Below, one piece after another: positions 8,604 to 16,941 of a stretch of 64,000 bases of DNA. Where the stretch lies: assembly GCA_008080815.1 (NCBI GenBank), contig VMDM01000005.1:1-64000 (forward strand). Reading direction: 5' to 3'. The notes beneath the pieces are model-generated. The model did not search any database. It was not told where the DNA came from and was given only the letters and a program-made list of their open reading frames with translations. This DNA comes from Candidatus Nitrosopumilus sp. GTDB lineage: Archaea; Thermoproteota; Nitrososphaeria; Nitrososphaerales; Nitrosopumilaceae. The translations under genes and the position numbers were made by a program. Within the stretch, counting starts at the first letter, position 1; each line of letters starts with the position of its first letter.

Positions 8604-9166
8604 GTATTGATTAATTGGTCTTCAGTCACAATCCAGTCAATCTGAATATCGTGTTGTGCAACTGGGATATTTTTGACAATCTGTTTTTCCAAAGTAATTG
8701 CAATTGTGGGAATTTTATTTTTTGAGAGGAATCTGTCATAAAATCCCAATCCATATCCCAATCTATCTCCACTTGCTGTAATTCCAATACATGGGACAAT
8801 TATTACGTCAAGTGAATTATCTGATTGACAATTTTCTTTTGGCTCTAAAATATCAAATTTTCCTGACTCTAAATCAGAAAAATCATTAATTTTTTTAAAT
8901 TCTAAATTCTCTCCAATTACTTTTGGCAAATAGATCTCTCTACTCTCACTAAGTAATTTCTGAATAATGTCGTTTGTGTAAATCTCACTTCCTGTGGGAT
9001 AATACAGTCCAATCTTTTTTGCCTTTTTGAAGACATCTATTCGTTCCAACTTTTTTTGAATTTTCTTACTTGCAATCTCCATCAAATTTGCAGACGTATT
9101 GTCTCTTTTTTCAAGCAGAATCTTTCTGAGAGATTTTTTTTCTAAATCAATGTCCAATTTGACCAC
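8594..9166 (-). CDS. 5-formyltetrahydrofolate cyclo-ligase
   Basis: It converts 5-formyl-THF plus ATP to 5,10-methenyl-THF, returning a stalled folate form to the one-carbon pool. It is 190 aa, the usual size. It has YYPTGSEIYTNDI in the N-half, VPCIGITASGDRLGYGLGFY with the Gly-rich loop near residue 135, and the YDRFL that follows. It overlaps folD upstream by 20 nt on the same strand, so the two are probably co-transcribed and serve the same C1 pool used by purN. Confidence 0.88.
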   Translation of the reverse strand: MVKLDIDLEKKSLRKILLEKRDNTSANLMEIASKKIQKKLERIDVFKKAKKIGLYYPTGSEIYTNDIIQKLLSESREIYLPKVIGENLEFKKINDFSDLESGKFDILEPKENCQSDNSLDVIIVPCIGITASGDRLGYGLGFYDRFLSKNKIPTIAITLEKQIVKNIPVAQHDIQIDWIVTEDQLINTQR

Positions 9167-10010
9167 TCAATGAAGCAGCAGTTACTGTATTTTTTAAAAG
9201 CATTGCAACTGTCATGGGTCCAACACCACCTGGAACTGGTGTGGCAAATGATGCTTTAGAAATAATCTCATCATAATCTGCATCTCCTGCCAACTTGTCA
9301 TTGTGTCTAGTTATGGCAACATCAATTACGACTGCACCCTCTTTAATCATGTCTGAAGTTAGTGTGAATTTGGTTCTATCGCCAACTGCTGAAATTACAA
9401 TGTCTGCTTCTCTGCAAACTTGATCAAGATTCTTTGTCTTTGAATGACATGTAATGACTGTGGCATTTCTTTGGAGTAGCAAGTGATACAATGGCTTTCC
9501 AACTAGATTGCTTCTATTAATCAAGACGATATTTTTTCCCTCCAAATCTATATTGTGATAATCAAACATCTCCATTACTCCTGATGGTGTACATGCAACA
9601 AGTGCTGCTTTTTTCATTGACAACAACCCTGCATTATGTGGTGTGAGTCCATCTACATCTTTGAGTGGTGAAATTCTAGATATTGTTGTAAATTCATCTA
9701 GGTGTTTTGGAAGTGGTAATTGAACTAAAATTCCGTGAACTTGATTATCTGAATTTAATTCATCAATTATTTTGTTTAATTCTTCTTGTGTAATGCTAGA
9801 CTCTAATTTGTGATCCTTTGTGGCAATTCCTACTTCTTGACATGCATTGTGTTTGTTTCTAACATATGTGGCTGAAGCCGGATTGTCTCCAACAAGTACT
9901 GTTGCAAGACACGGGTTGATTCCTTGAGTTTTTAATTGCTCCACTGCTTGCTTTACTCTATCTTTAACTGATTGAGCGATAACTTTGCCATCAATCTTGG
10001 TACCTGTCAT
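9147..10010 (-). CDS. folD: bifunctional methylene-THF dehydrogenase / methenyl-THF cyclohydrolase
   Basis: FolD interconverts 5,10-methylene-, 5,10-methenyl- and 10-formyl-THF, supplying purine formylations. It is 287 aa, typical. The substrate site VGDNPASATYVRNK is at about 40-54 with the catalytic Lys in YVRNK. VQLPLPKHLDE and the NAD(P)-binding NRSNLVGKPL (about 165) follow, then VDVAITR and the C-terminal GGVGPMTVAML. It is the first gene of a pair with the cyclo-ligase. Archaea with tetrahydromethanopterin-only C1 metabolism lack folD, so its presence points to folate use in this lineage. Confidence 0.95.
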   Translation of the reverse strand: MTGTKIDGKVIAQSVKDRVKQAVEQLKTQGINPCLATVLVGDNPASATYVRNKHNACQEVGIATKDHKLESSITQEELNKIIDELNSDNQVHGILVQLPLPKHLDEFTTISRISPLKDVDGLTPHNAGLLSMKKAALVACTPSGVMEMFDYHNIDLEGKNIVLINRSNLVGKPLYHLLLQRNATVITCHSKTKNLDQVCREADIVISAVGDRTKFTLTSDMIKEGAVVIDVAITRHNDKLAGDADYDEIISKASFATPVPGGVGPMTVAMLLKNTVTAASLSGQIGH

Positions 10011-10091
10011 GGGATTGATTTACTTGTTTGATATTTAATTCTTGGATTTGTTTTCAAAAACAATTTTAACGGCAAATAAATCACAAATATC

Positions 10092-10376
10092 ATGTTCATT
10101 ATGATGGCAGATATTCAATTGAAGGAAGGTGCCGAAGACGACTTTAAGAAATGGTTCTCAGAATCAAATGGTGTCTTGCGTAATTTTCCAGGATTCATCT
10201 CCAGACGATTTTTGAAATCCGGTGATGGCAGTTATAGAATAATTGTAGAGCATGAAAGCAAAGAGACTTTTATCTCAATGCACAATAGTCCTGAGCACGA
10301 AAAATTGCACCCAACTGGTCATTCATTCATGAGTGCTCCTCCTGCAAGAAAGACATACACCGTTTCAGCTGAATAG
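10092..10376 (+). CDS. antibiotic-biosynthesis-monooxygenase (ABM) fold protein
   Basis: A 94-residue ferredoxin-like dimeric alpha/beta barrel protein. It starts MFIMMADIQLKEGAED, continues with FPGFISRRFLKS and has the typical HNSPEHEKLHPTGHSF helix region. ABM proteins are heme-degrading or quinol monooxygenases, or simply small-molecule-binding proteins. No substrate can be told from sequence. The first residues may be MMADIQ rather than MFIMMAD. It is followed 2 nt later by a cupin gene, suggesting a two-gene unit. Confidence 0.7.
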   Translation: MFIMMADIQLKEGAEDDFKKWFSESNGVLRNFPGFISRRFLKSGDGSYRIIVEHESKETFISMHNSPEHEKLHPTGHSFMSAPPARKTYTVSAE

Positions 10377-10378
10377 AT

Positions 10379-10699
10379 GTGAAATTAGAATTCGAATTAG
10401 AACCGATTCTTGAAAAGATAAAGAACGGCTCTTCATATTTTCATACTTTTATCAACAAAGACAGCCTTGCTGCCGGAGTTTTGTATCTAAAACCAGGAGA
10501 AGAAGACACACAAGAGCCTCACAGTAGCGATGAGGTTTATTTTATTATCTCTGGAGATGGATTTCTAAAAATCAAAGACACTGATTATGCTGTTTCAAAA
10601 GACAAATTCTTTTTTGTAAAAAAAGATATCCCTCACCATTTTCATGGAAATAAAAAACCACTCAAAGTCCTGTACTTTTTTGGTGGACCTGATGATTAA
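10379..10699 (+). CDS. single-domain cupin protein
   Basis: A 106-residue conserved-barrel protein starts with GTG 2 nt after the ABM gene. Cupin motif 1 appears as EPHSSDEVYFIISGDGFL (His and Glu present) and motif 2 as DIPHHFHGNKKP. Metal ligands are therefore plausible (His in EPHS, Glu in DEVYF, His in PHHFH). Substrate is unknown. The 3' end overlaps the convergent purN by 4 nt. Co-directionality with the ABM-fold gene suggests a joint, unknown oxidative or binding role. Confidence 0.78.
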   Translation: MKLEFELEPILEKIKNGSSYFHTFINKDSLAAGVLYLKPGEEDTQEPHSSDEVYFIISGDGFLKIKDTDYAVSKDKFFFVKKDIPHHFHGNKKPLKVLYFFGGPDD

Positions 10700-11313
10700 C
10701 TAATTACTGTTTTTCTTCCTGAAACTTTGACTTTACCTTTAGCAATCAAATTCACTGCTTCAGGATAAATTCTGTGTTCTTCTTTGAGAATTCTCTTTGA
10801 TAATTCTTTATCAGTATCTCCTTCTTTTACTGGAACCACAGCTTGAATAATAATTGGACCTGTATCCATTCCAGAATCTACAAAATGCACTGTACAGCCA
10901 GTAAATTTTACACCATAATCTAGCGCTTGCTTTTGTGAATCTAATCCTGGAAATGCTGGAAGTAATGCTGGGTGAATATTGAGAATTTTATTTTTGTATT
11001 TTTTTACAAACTCTGGACTAATTATTCTCATAAATCCTGCAAGACATACAAGACCATTTTTTTGAGTCACTCCATATTTTGTTAACACTGAAATTATCTT
11101 TTTATCATAATCTGCTCTACTTCCTTCAAATCCCTTACTCTGAACTACCTCTGTTGGTACTCCTAATTTTTGTGCAATCTTTAATCCTGCGGCATCTGGT
11201 TTGTTTGAAATTACAACTGCTGCTTTGATCGGAATTTTTTTCTTTTTGATTGCTTTGAGAATATACTCCATGTTGCTTCCACGACCAGATATGAGAATTC
11301 CAAGATTTAGCAA
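10696..11313 (-). CDS. purN: phosphoribosylglycinamide formyltransferase
   Basis: It transfers the formyl group of 10-formyl-THF to GAR (third step of purine synthesis). It is 205 aa, as usual. It begins NLGILISGRGSNMEYIL (phosphate-binding SGRGSN), has catalytic Asn and His in ILNIHPALLPAFPG, and GCTVHFVDSGMDTGPII with the catalytic Asp. It complements purD and folD in this neighbourhood. The start is 57 nt from the divergent nuclease gene. Confidence 0.95.
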   Translation of the reverse strand: MLNLGILISGRGSNMEYILKAIKKKKIPIKAAVVISNKPDAAGLKIAQKLGVPTEVVQSKGFEGSRADYDKKIISVLTKYGVTQKNGLVCLAGFMRIISPEFVKKYKNKILNIHPALLPAFPGLDSQKQALDYGVKFTGCTVHFVDSGMDTGPIIIQAVVPVKEGDTDKELSKRILKEEHRIYPEAVNLIAKGKVKVSGRKTVIS

Positions 11314-11370
11314 GTAGTCAATAGTGGATCAATCCTGCAATTTATATCAAATCCAAATTGTGTTTGTTTA

Positions 11371-12351
11371 TTGGCTCATACAGTCAGAATGACAAAAAAT
11401 GGCATCTTGTGTGAAGTCAATCAACAACGTGTTTTTCTTGATCCAAAAAATACTGATGCTGATGGGATAAATTTTGTCTCACACGCACATCATGATCATC
11501 TTCCAAAAAAGAAGGGTGGGCTCATTTTATCCTCTCAGGAGACAAACAAACTGGCACATCTTCGAGGCTACACAATGGAGAATCATGTGGATTCCATGCC
11601 TGATTTTGAATTATTGGACAGCGGTCACATTTTAGGCTCAAAAGGGCTGTTCTTTGATGATTTGTTTTTTACAGGTGATATTTGCACTCGAGACCGAGGT
11701 TTTCTTAAAGGTGCCAAAATTCCTAAATGCAAAACCCTCATCACTGAATGCACTTTTGGTTTACCTGAATTTGTATTTCCAAAATTAGATGAAATTAAAA
11801 ATCAAGTCAATGAATTAATTTCTGAACTTTATGGTAAAGGAATTCCTGTAATCTTGATGGGATACCAACTTGGAAAAGCTCAAACCATTACCCAACTTTT
11901 TGGACATTGGGGTCCAATGTATTTTCATGATTCTGTAAAAGAGATGAATGAACTACACAAAAATTTAGGAGTTGAACTAATTGACGGAATGGGACATTCA
12001 GAAGCTGAAGAAAAAGGATTACTGTCAAAAAAACCCTGGATAATGGTTGCTCCAATGACTACATACAAAAACAAATTTGTCCAAGAAATGAAATCAAAAT
12101 ACGGTGCAGTAACTATTGGATTTAGTGGTTGGGCAAGGTCTACAAAATTTTCTTTTGGAAGAAGAACTGATTACTCTATACCAATGAGTGATCATTGTGA
12201 TTTTAATGAATTAATTTCAATGGTGGAACAATCAGGTGCTCAAAAGGTCTACACGATTCACGGATTTGTAAATGAATTTGCTCAAGAATTAAGAAAACGT
12301 GGAATTGATGCTAGTCCGCTCAAAGAAAATACTTTGGAAAATTTTATTTGA
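11371..12351 (+). CDS. metallo-beta-lactamase-fold nuclease (RNA-processing / exonuclease-like)
   Basis: This 326-residue protein of the mRNA-3'-end-processing / Snm1-like branch carries the metal motif SHAHHDHLPK near residue 38, DSGHILGS, TGDIC and a C-terminal MSDHCDF with the last His, followed by VYTIHG. It lacks KH domains, so it is not the aCPSF1 factor. Translation starts with TTG at 11371 (MAHTVRM). It probably cleaves RNA or DNA; substrate unknown. Its end overlaps a convergent Cys-rich gene by 8 nt. Confidence 0.75.
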   Translation: MAHTVRMTKNGILCEVNQQRVFLDPKNTDADGINFVSHAHHDHLPKKKGGLILSSQETNKLAHLRGYTMENHVDSMPDFELLDSGHILGSKGLFFDDLFFTGDICTRDRGFLKGAKIPKCKTLITECTFGLPEFVFPKLDEIKNQVNELISELYGKGIPVILMGYQLGKAQTITQLFGHWGPMYFHDSVKEMNELHKNLGVELIDGMGHSEAEEKGLLSKKPWIMVAPMTTYKNKFVQEMKSKYGAVTIGFSGWARSTKFSFGRRTDYSIPMSDHCDFNELISMVEQSGAQKVYTIHGFVNEFAQELRKRGIDASPLKENTLENFI

Positions 12352-12589
12352 TAAATTTACCACATTCACAATCCCTTACAAGGCATGTTTCTGCATTTCT
12401 GATATGATCATGTGACAAATGTTTACATGATTCATTTTTACAAGTTCTCTTTAGTGCCTCTTTTTTAACAACTGCTTGAGCAATCTGATTTGCCTTTTCT
12501 TTAGAATACCCCTTTTTGTCCATATAGAAATGAACGACACTGTTGTAAAGTTGCTCTGGATTGAATTGTTTTTCAAGCATGAAATTCAA
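12344..12589 (-). CDS. small Cys/His-rich protein, putative zinc-binding
   Basis: This 81-residue protein may start at the second Met (78 aa). The N-half is helical. The C-half has RTCKNESCKHLSHDH and then ETCLVRDCECG, giving five Cys plus His residues that could bind one or two zinc ions. No named family is recognised. It is probably a thaumarchaeal-specific zinc protein. It lies 49 nt downstream of the start region of the glycerate kinase locus, on the same strand as that kinase and after... its stop overlaps the upstream plus-strand nuclease gene by 8 nt. Confidence 0.6.
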   Translation of the reverse strand: MNFMLEKQFNPEQLYNSVVHFYMDKKGYSKEKANQIAQAVVKKEALKRTCKNESCKHLSHDHIRNAETCLVRDCECGKFIK

Positions 12590-12638
12590 TTCCTAATGCG
12601 TCTTTCTTGTATTAAAAGTTCGATCAAAAATTAAGAAA

Positions 12639-13907
12639 TTATCTCAAAATCACGCCTATATCTTGCAAATTTGTATGTGTAAATCCAGTTACAATGTTTG
12701 ATTTTTGTTTTTGAAAGAACCTTCCAGAATCACTATTTTTTAAAAATTCCTTTATTGTTTCAGAATCAAATTTTACATTCTCTGTAATTGCTCCTGCAAA
12801 AACTGAATTTCCATCAATTCCATCAGTTCCCATTGATGCAATGACAATTTTTTTTAATTTTTGTGTATTTTTCAAAATTCTCAAAACAAGTTCCTGATTT
12901 CGTCCACCCATTCCTTTTCCTAACACTTTGACTGTAGGTTCTCCACCAAAAATCAAACAAGTTTTTTCTTCTTCTGAAATATTTTCTACAATTTTTCTAA
13001 CTTGCTCTTTAATGTCTCCGTAAATCTCAATTAATTTGACTTGATAACCCTTCTCTATTGCAGCTTGTTTCATCTTTGATACTACTAGTTGATTATTTGC
13101 AATTACGACATTTTCAATAGGCTCTACTTTCACTGACTCTTTATCTACTCCTTGTTCCAATACATTAAGAACTTCCAATGGTGTCTTTTTTCTCAGATTG
13201 TATTTTTCTAAAACATCTAATGCATCTTTGTAGGTTGTATTATCTGCAAAAGTTGTACCTGACGCAATTGATGATAAATCATCACCTTCAACATCTGACA
13301 TGACTAGAGATATTCCCTTACATCTCATACTTTCTAAAATTTTTCCACCTTTGATTTTTGAGATATGCTTTCTAACACAATTTATCTCTTGAATTGAAGC
13401 ACCTGTTTTGAGAAGTAAATTTGTCATGAATATCTTGTCTTCCAATGTGATTTTATCTGGCAATGCAACAAGAGATGAACCTCCACCTGATACCAAAAAC
13501 ACTACTAATTCATCTGATTTTCTTGATGACAAAAACTTGATAATTTCTTTTGCAGCCTTGACACTTGTTTTGTCTGGTTGTGGGTGTTTCGAGTTAAAAA
13601 TCTGAAATTTCTTACCTTTGACCAAAGACTTTGAGCCTTTAGGAATGACAATTATTCCTGCTTTGACTGGAATTATGGCATTTACTGCTCTAGTCATGGA
13701 ATCTCCTGCTTTTCCAAATGCAACTGTGTAAATGTTTGAAAATTCATTCAACTTTAGTGATTTTGAACCAATTTTGATTTCATTTGGAAATAGATAATCT
13801 GGAATAATATTTTGTGGATTTGCAGCTTCTAGTCCTTTCTCCAAAATCTCTAAACATTCTCTTTTTCTAGATGTATCTGACAAATCTTCAAAATTTTGAA
13901 TAATCAT
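12639..13907 (-). CDS. glycerate 2-kinase, MOFRL family
   Basis: It phosphorylates D-glycerate to 2-phosphoglycerate. It is 422 aa. The N-terminal domain has VSGGGSSLVALP and the conserved MSDVEGDDLSSIASGTT. The C-terminal MOFRL domain has FGGEPTVKVLGKGMGGRNQE and ASMGTDGIDG. Length and motifs match class II glycerate kinases found in Thermotoga and archaea. The start is 43 nt from the divergent dehydrogenase gene (52 nt to its preferred ATG), so the promoters overlap. Confidence 0.9.
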   Translation of the reverse strand: MIIQNFEDLSDTSRKRECLEILEKGLEAANPQNIIPDYLFPNEIKIGSKSLKLNEFSNIYTVAFGKAGDSMTRAVNAIIPVKAGIIVIPKGSKSLVKGKKFQIFNSKHPQPDKTSVKAAKEIIKFLSSRKSDELVVFLVSGGGSSLVALPDKITLEDKIFMTNLLLKTGASIQEINCVRKHISKIKGGKILESMRCKGISLVMSDVEGDDLSSIASGTTFADNTTYKDALDVLEKYNLRKKTPLEVLNVLEQGVDKESVKVEPIENVVIANNQLVVSKMKQAAIEKGYQVKLIEIYGDIKEQVRKIVENISEEEKTCLIFGGEPTVKVLGKGMGGRNQELVLRILKNTQKLKKIVIASMGTDGIDGNSVFAGAITENVKFDSETIKEFLKNSDSGRFFQKQKSNIVTGFTHTNLQDIGVILR

Positions 13908-13928
13908 ATCTTATCTATGCAATGCAAG

Positions 13929-13943
13929 ATATAATAATAATCA
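13929..13943 (+). promoter_or_regulatory. TATA box of the iron alcohol dehydrogenase gene
   Basis: GATATAATAATAATC lies about 24 nt upstream of the ATG at 13960, the spacing expected if transcription starts at or next to the start codon (leaderless mRNA). No Shine-Dalgarno is present. This also supports ATG 13960 over the upstream TTG. Confidence 0.5.
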
Positions 13944-13959
13944 ATGATGTTTGTGTTTT

Positions 13960-14904
13960 ATGCATACAGTACGCATTCCAAAAGTTATCAACTTTGGAGA
14001 AAATGCACTTGGTGAAACAGATTATCCAAAAAATGCTCTAGTTGTCACTACTGCTCCGCCAGAAATGTCAAGCAAGTGGTTAGACAAAATGGGTATTCAG
14101 GATTACATGCTGTTTGACAAAGTAACACCAGAACCATCAATTGATGATGTAAATGCAGTAATCTCAGAATACAAAAGCAAAGATCCTTCAGTGATCATTG
14201 GTTTAGGTGGTGGAAGTTCTATGGACGTTGTAAAATATGCAGCACCAGAACTTGGAAAACCAAAAATCCTAATTCCAACAACATTTGGAACAGGAGCTGA
14301 GATGACTACATACTGTGTCTTGAAATTTGACGGAAAGAAAAAACTTCTCCGTGAAGACAGATTTCTTGCAGACATGGCAGTCGTTGATTCTTACTTCATG
14401 AAAGGTACTCCACAACAAATCGTAAACAACTCAGTATGTGATGCACTAGCACAAGCATCTGAAGGTTATGATAGCAAACTAGGAAATGATTTGACTAGAA
14501 CTTTGTGTAAGCAAGCATTTGAGGTTTTGTATGATGCAATAATGAATGACAAGCCAGAAAACTACCCATACGGTTCAATGATTTCTGGAATGGGCTTTGG
14601 AAATTGCTCAACTACACTTGGACATGCATTATCATATGTATTCTCAAATGAGGGAGTTCCACACGGATATTCATTATCCTCATGTACTACTGTAGCTCAC
14701 AAACACAACAAATCCATCTTCTATGATAGATTCAAAGAATGTATGGAAAAATTAGGATTTGAGAAATTAGAACTCAAAGCTGATGTTAGTGAAGCTGCTG
14801 ATGTCGTTATGACTGATAAAGGACACTTGGACCCAAACCCAATTCCAATATCAAAAGATGACGTAGTAAAATGTCTTAATGAAATTAAGGCAGGAACCTG
14901 GTAA
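13960..14904 (+). CDS. iron-type alcohol dehydrogenase, probable malonic/succinic semialdehyde reductase
   Basis: This group III dehydrogenase is 314 aa from the preferred ATG, shorter than the usual 380. The NAD(P)-binding part has VIIGLGGGSSMDVVKYAA and PTTFGTGAEMT. The metal site shows Asp in CDALAQASEG, His in TLGHALSYVF and His in EGVPHGYS. The fourth ligand, His in the usual DALTH, is Gln here. In ammonia-oxidising thaumarchaea an enzyme of this family reduces malonic and succinic semialdehyde in the 3HP/4HB carbon-fixation cycle. That role is inferred from the lineage, not proven. The C-terminus appears shortened. Confidence 0.8.
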   Translation: MHTVRIPKVINFGENALGETDYPKNALVVTTAPPEMSSKWLDKMGIQDYMLFDKVTPEPSIDDVNAVISEYKSKDPSVIIGLGGGSSMDVVKYAAPELGKPKILIPTTFGTGAEMTTYCVLKFDGKKKLLREDRFLADMAVVDSYFMKGTPQQIVNNSVCDALAQASEGYDSKLGNDLTRTLCKQAFEVLYDAIMNDKPENYPYGSMISGMGFGNCSTTLGHALSYVFSNEGVPHGYSLSSCTTVAHKHNKSIFYDRFKECMEKLGFEKLELKADVSEAADVVMTDKGHLDPNPIPISKDDVVKCLNEIKAGTW

Positions 14905-14965
14905 GAAATTCTTATTTCTTTACTTTTTTCTATTTATTTAAAACAACGAATTCCTGAGTTTGATT

Positions 14966-14980
14966 AAACTTTTTATTCCA
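14966..14980 (+). promoter_or_regulatory. TATA-like box of the LLM oxidoreductase gene
   Basis: AAACTTTTTATTCC, centred near 14974, is about 26 nt before the ATG at 15000. The spacing implies a leaderless or nearly leaderless transcript. The surrounding 95-nt gap holds no gene. Confidence 0.45.
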
Positions 14981-14999
14981 TTAATGATGGCTAAATTCA

Positions 15000-16100
15000 A
15001 TGGCACAAAGAAAATTAAAGTTTGGAATTCAAAACGGATTAAACGTAGCTAGAGCTGGCTACACTGAAGATCAAATTCTTACAGCATGTATGCTCGCTGA
15101 TAAGACCGGATACGACTCTATTTTTTACATGGATCACACAAACGTTCCTCAATGGAAAAAGGCAATTGTCTTAGACCCTTGGGTAATGTTATCTGCAATT
15201 GCTGCAGTTACTCAAAATGTTGAATTAGGTACATGTGTAACTGATGCAATTAGACGTCATCCTTCAAACATTGCACTAGCTGCAATTACTCTTGATAGAG
15301 TTTCTAAAGGAAGAGCTATCTTGGGAATTGGTGCAGGTGAAGCACAGAATCTCAAAGAATTTTGTATTCCATTTGAAAAACCAGTTTCAAAATGGGAAGA
15401 ACAAATTGAAGTAATTCATACATTATACAATTCAACTCCAGACAATACTGTTGATTATGAAGGCAAGTATTACAAATTAGAACAAGCTTGTCTTCAAGCA
15501 CCTCCAATTAGAAAACCACGTCCACCAACCTACATGGCTTCTGGTGGAAAGAGAACATTGGAACTAACTGGAAAATTAGGTGATGGTTGGTTGCCAATTG
15601 GTTACACTCCAGAATTGTTTGCAGATCATAGAATACAAATCGAATCTGCAATGGACAAGTATGGTAGAACCCAAGAAGAAAAAGACAACTTTGAAATGGC
15701 ACTTGACATTGATGTCTACTTTTCTGATGATGCTGAAGAATCATGGGCAAAGATGAAAGAAGCAGTAAAAGTAAGTTTGTTCAAACCTGAAATTCTTAGA
15801 GTACATGATATCAAAGATATTCAAGGATTTGACTTTATCAAATACTTTACAGAATATTCAATGTCTAACCAAGACTGGATTGTAAAAATGAGAGAAGCAG
15901 CAACAAAGATTCCAGATAAAATTGCACGTTCATCAACTGCAATCGGAACTCCTGAAGATATTATTCCAACATTTGAGAAATTCATGGAAGCAGGAGTTAA
16001 TCACTTTGTGATTAGATTCTGGGGAAAGAACTACTTTGGCTCTATTGACAAATTCGCCAGTCATGTGATGCCTGTATTAAGAGAGAAAGCAAAACAATAA
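15000..16100 (+). CDS. F420-dependent LLM-class oxidoreductase
   Basis: A 366-residue TIM-barrel protein of the luciferase-like monooxygenase superfamily, closest in pattern to F420-dependent methylene-H4MPT reductase and glucose-6-phosphate dehydrogenase types. It has GYDSIFYMDHTNVPQW (residues 36-51), LGTCVTDAIRRHPSNIA with the non-prolyl cis-peptide region, GRAILGIGAGEAQNL, and MASGGKRTLELTGKLGDGW. The substrate is unknown. Thaumarchaea make F420, which fits. It follows the iron alcohol dehydrogenase with its own promoter. Confidence 0.85.
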   Translation: MAQRKLKFGIQNGLNVARAGYTEDQILTACMLADKTGYDSIFYMDHTNVPQWKKAIVLDPWVMLSAIAAVTQNVELGTCVTDAIRRHPSNIALAAITLDRVSKGRAILGIGAGEAQNLKEFCIPFEKPVSKWEEQIEVIHTLYNSTPDNTVDYEGKYYKLEQACLQAPPIRKPRPPTYMASGGKRTLELTGKLGDGWLPIGYTPELFADHRIQIESAMDKYGRTQEEKDNFEMALDIDVYFSDDAEESWAKMKEAVKVSLFKPEILRVHDIKDIQGFDFIKYFTEYSMSNQDWIVKMREAATKIPDKIARSSTAIGTPEDIIPTFEKFMEAGVNHFVIRFWGKNYFGSIDKFASHVMPVLREKAKQ

Positions 16101-16142
16101 CTCTCTGATCATATTTTTTAATCCCTTTTTTTCAGAATTATT

Positions 16143-16367
16143 ATGAATGATGATCTTCCAGACACTGTAAAAAAGTGCATTGACTTACTGGAAGAAAATC
16201 TAGCAATTCTCTCAAACTTGGAATATGACCTAAATGATGAACAAGAAGATAAACTCCAGTCTGATTTGAAATTACATCAACTATATGATATGGCTGAAGA
16301 TGTTTCTGAATCTTCAAAATTAAAGCGTGCAGAAAGTAATTTTGTAAGACGTATGGCTGAAGACTAG
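16143..16367 (+). CDS. small acidic helical protein, unknown
   Basis: A 74-residue protein, very rich in Asp, Glu and Leu (DDLPDTVKKCIDLLEENL), with no membrane segment or metal motif. It lies 42 nt after the LLM gene on the same strand and abuts the convergent gene. The only Arg-rich part is the C-terminal SNFVRRMAED. No family recognised. It is probably a real thaumarchaeal-specific protein. Confidence 0.55.
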   Translation: MNDDLPDTVKKCIDLLEENLAILSNLEYDLNDEQEDKLQSDLKLHQLYDMAEDVSESSKLKRAESNFVRRMAED

Positions 16368-16841
16368 CTATGATTTATGCGGTCTCTTGTTTTTAGCTTT
16401 AGTAAATGCTTTAGCTCGTCGTTTGTTCATTTGTTTTTGTAATCTCTTTCGGGTTCTTTCCGTATTTTTTGTTGCCCCTTGAATGAATTTCTGTCTACTA
16501 CCATCTTTTAGTGTAGTTTCAATTCCCTTGAATCGATATTCTACATCTTTGCATTTTCGATAATATTTGCTTAGACAAAAGTAAATTCTGTTGTTTGATG
16601 CTTTCATCTCTTTTACTTCGCGAGATTTTTTTAATTCATTCAAAATATTTCTTAAAAGACCTTTGTCGATATCTGAAATCTTGTGCAATTCTCTAAACCA
16701 TAAAAATTTTGAATCTTTTCCAAATTCTTCAAGAATTTTAATGACTTGATCGGTGGCAACTTCTTTTTCATCTGAATTTTCAGAATAATCCTCATCGATA
16801 TCCTCATCAAATTCCTCATACTCTTCTTCAAAATTCTCCAT
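16368..16841 (-). CDS. charge-polarised putative winged-helix protein
   Basis: A 157-residue protein has three visible parts. Residues 1-30 are almost all Glu/Asp (FEEEYEEFDEDIDEDY). About 31-95 look like a winged-helix unit (TDQVIKILEEF, then LLRNILNELKKSREVKEM and a strand pair NRIYFCLS). About 120-157 are strongly basic (RTRKRLQKQMNKRRAKAF). The basic tail suggests nucleic-acid binding and the acidic head a self-masking or partner-binding segment. These are inferences; no named family is recognised. It abuts the convergent plus-strand gene. Confidence 0.6.
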   Translation of the reverse strand: MENFEEEYEEFDEDIDEDYSENSDEKEVATDQVIKILEEFGKDSKFLWFRELHKISDIDKGLLRNILNELKKSREVKEMKASNNRIYFCLSKYYRKCKDVEYRFKGIETTLKDGSRQKFIQGATKNTERTRKRLQKQMNKRRAKAFTKAKNKRPHKS

Positions 16842-16941
16842 AATTGATTGCTAAATTCCTCAATTATGTAATTTTGCATATGTCTAAAAATCTCAAAATT
16901 TTCATTTAGTTTATTACTTTGATGACTAAATTTTCACTAAA

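Noticed and set aside
13951-13959. Upstream TTG start of the iron alcohol dehydrogenase
   Set aside because: ATG 13960 fits the TATA spacing and the conserved start.
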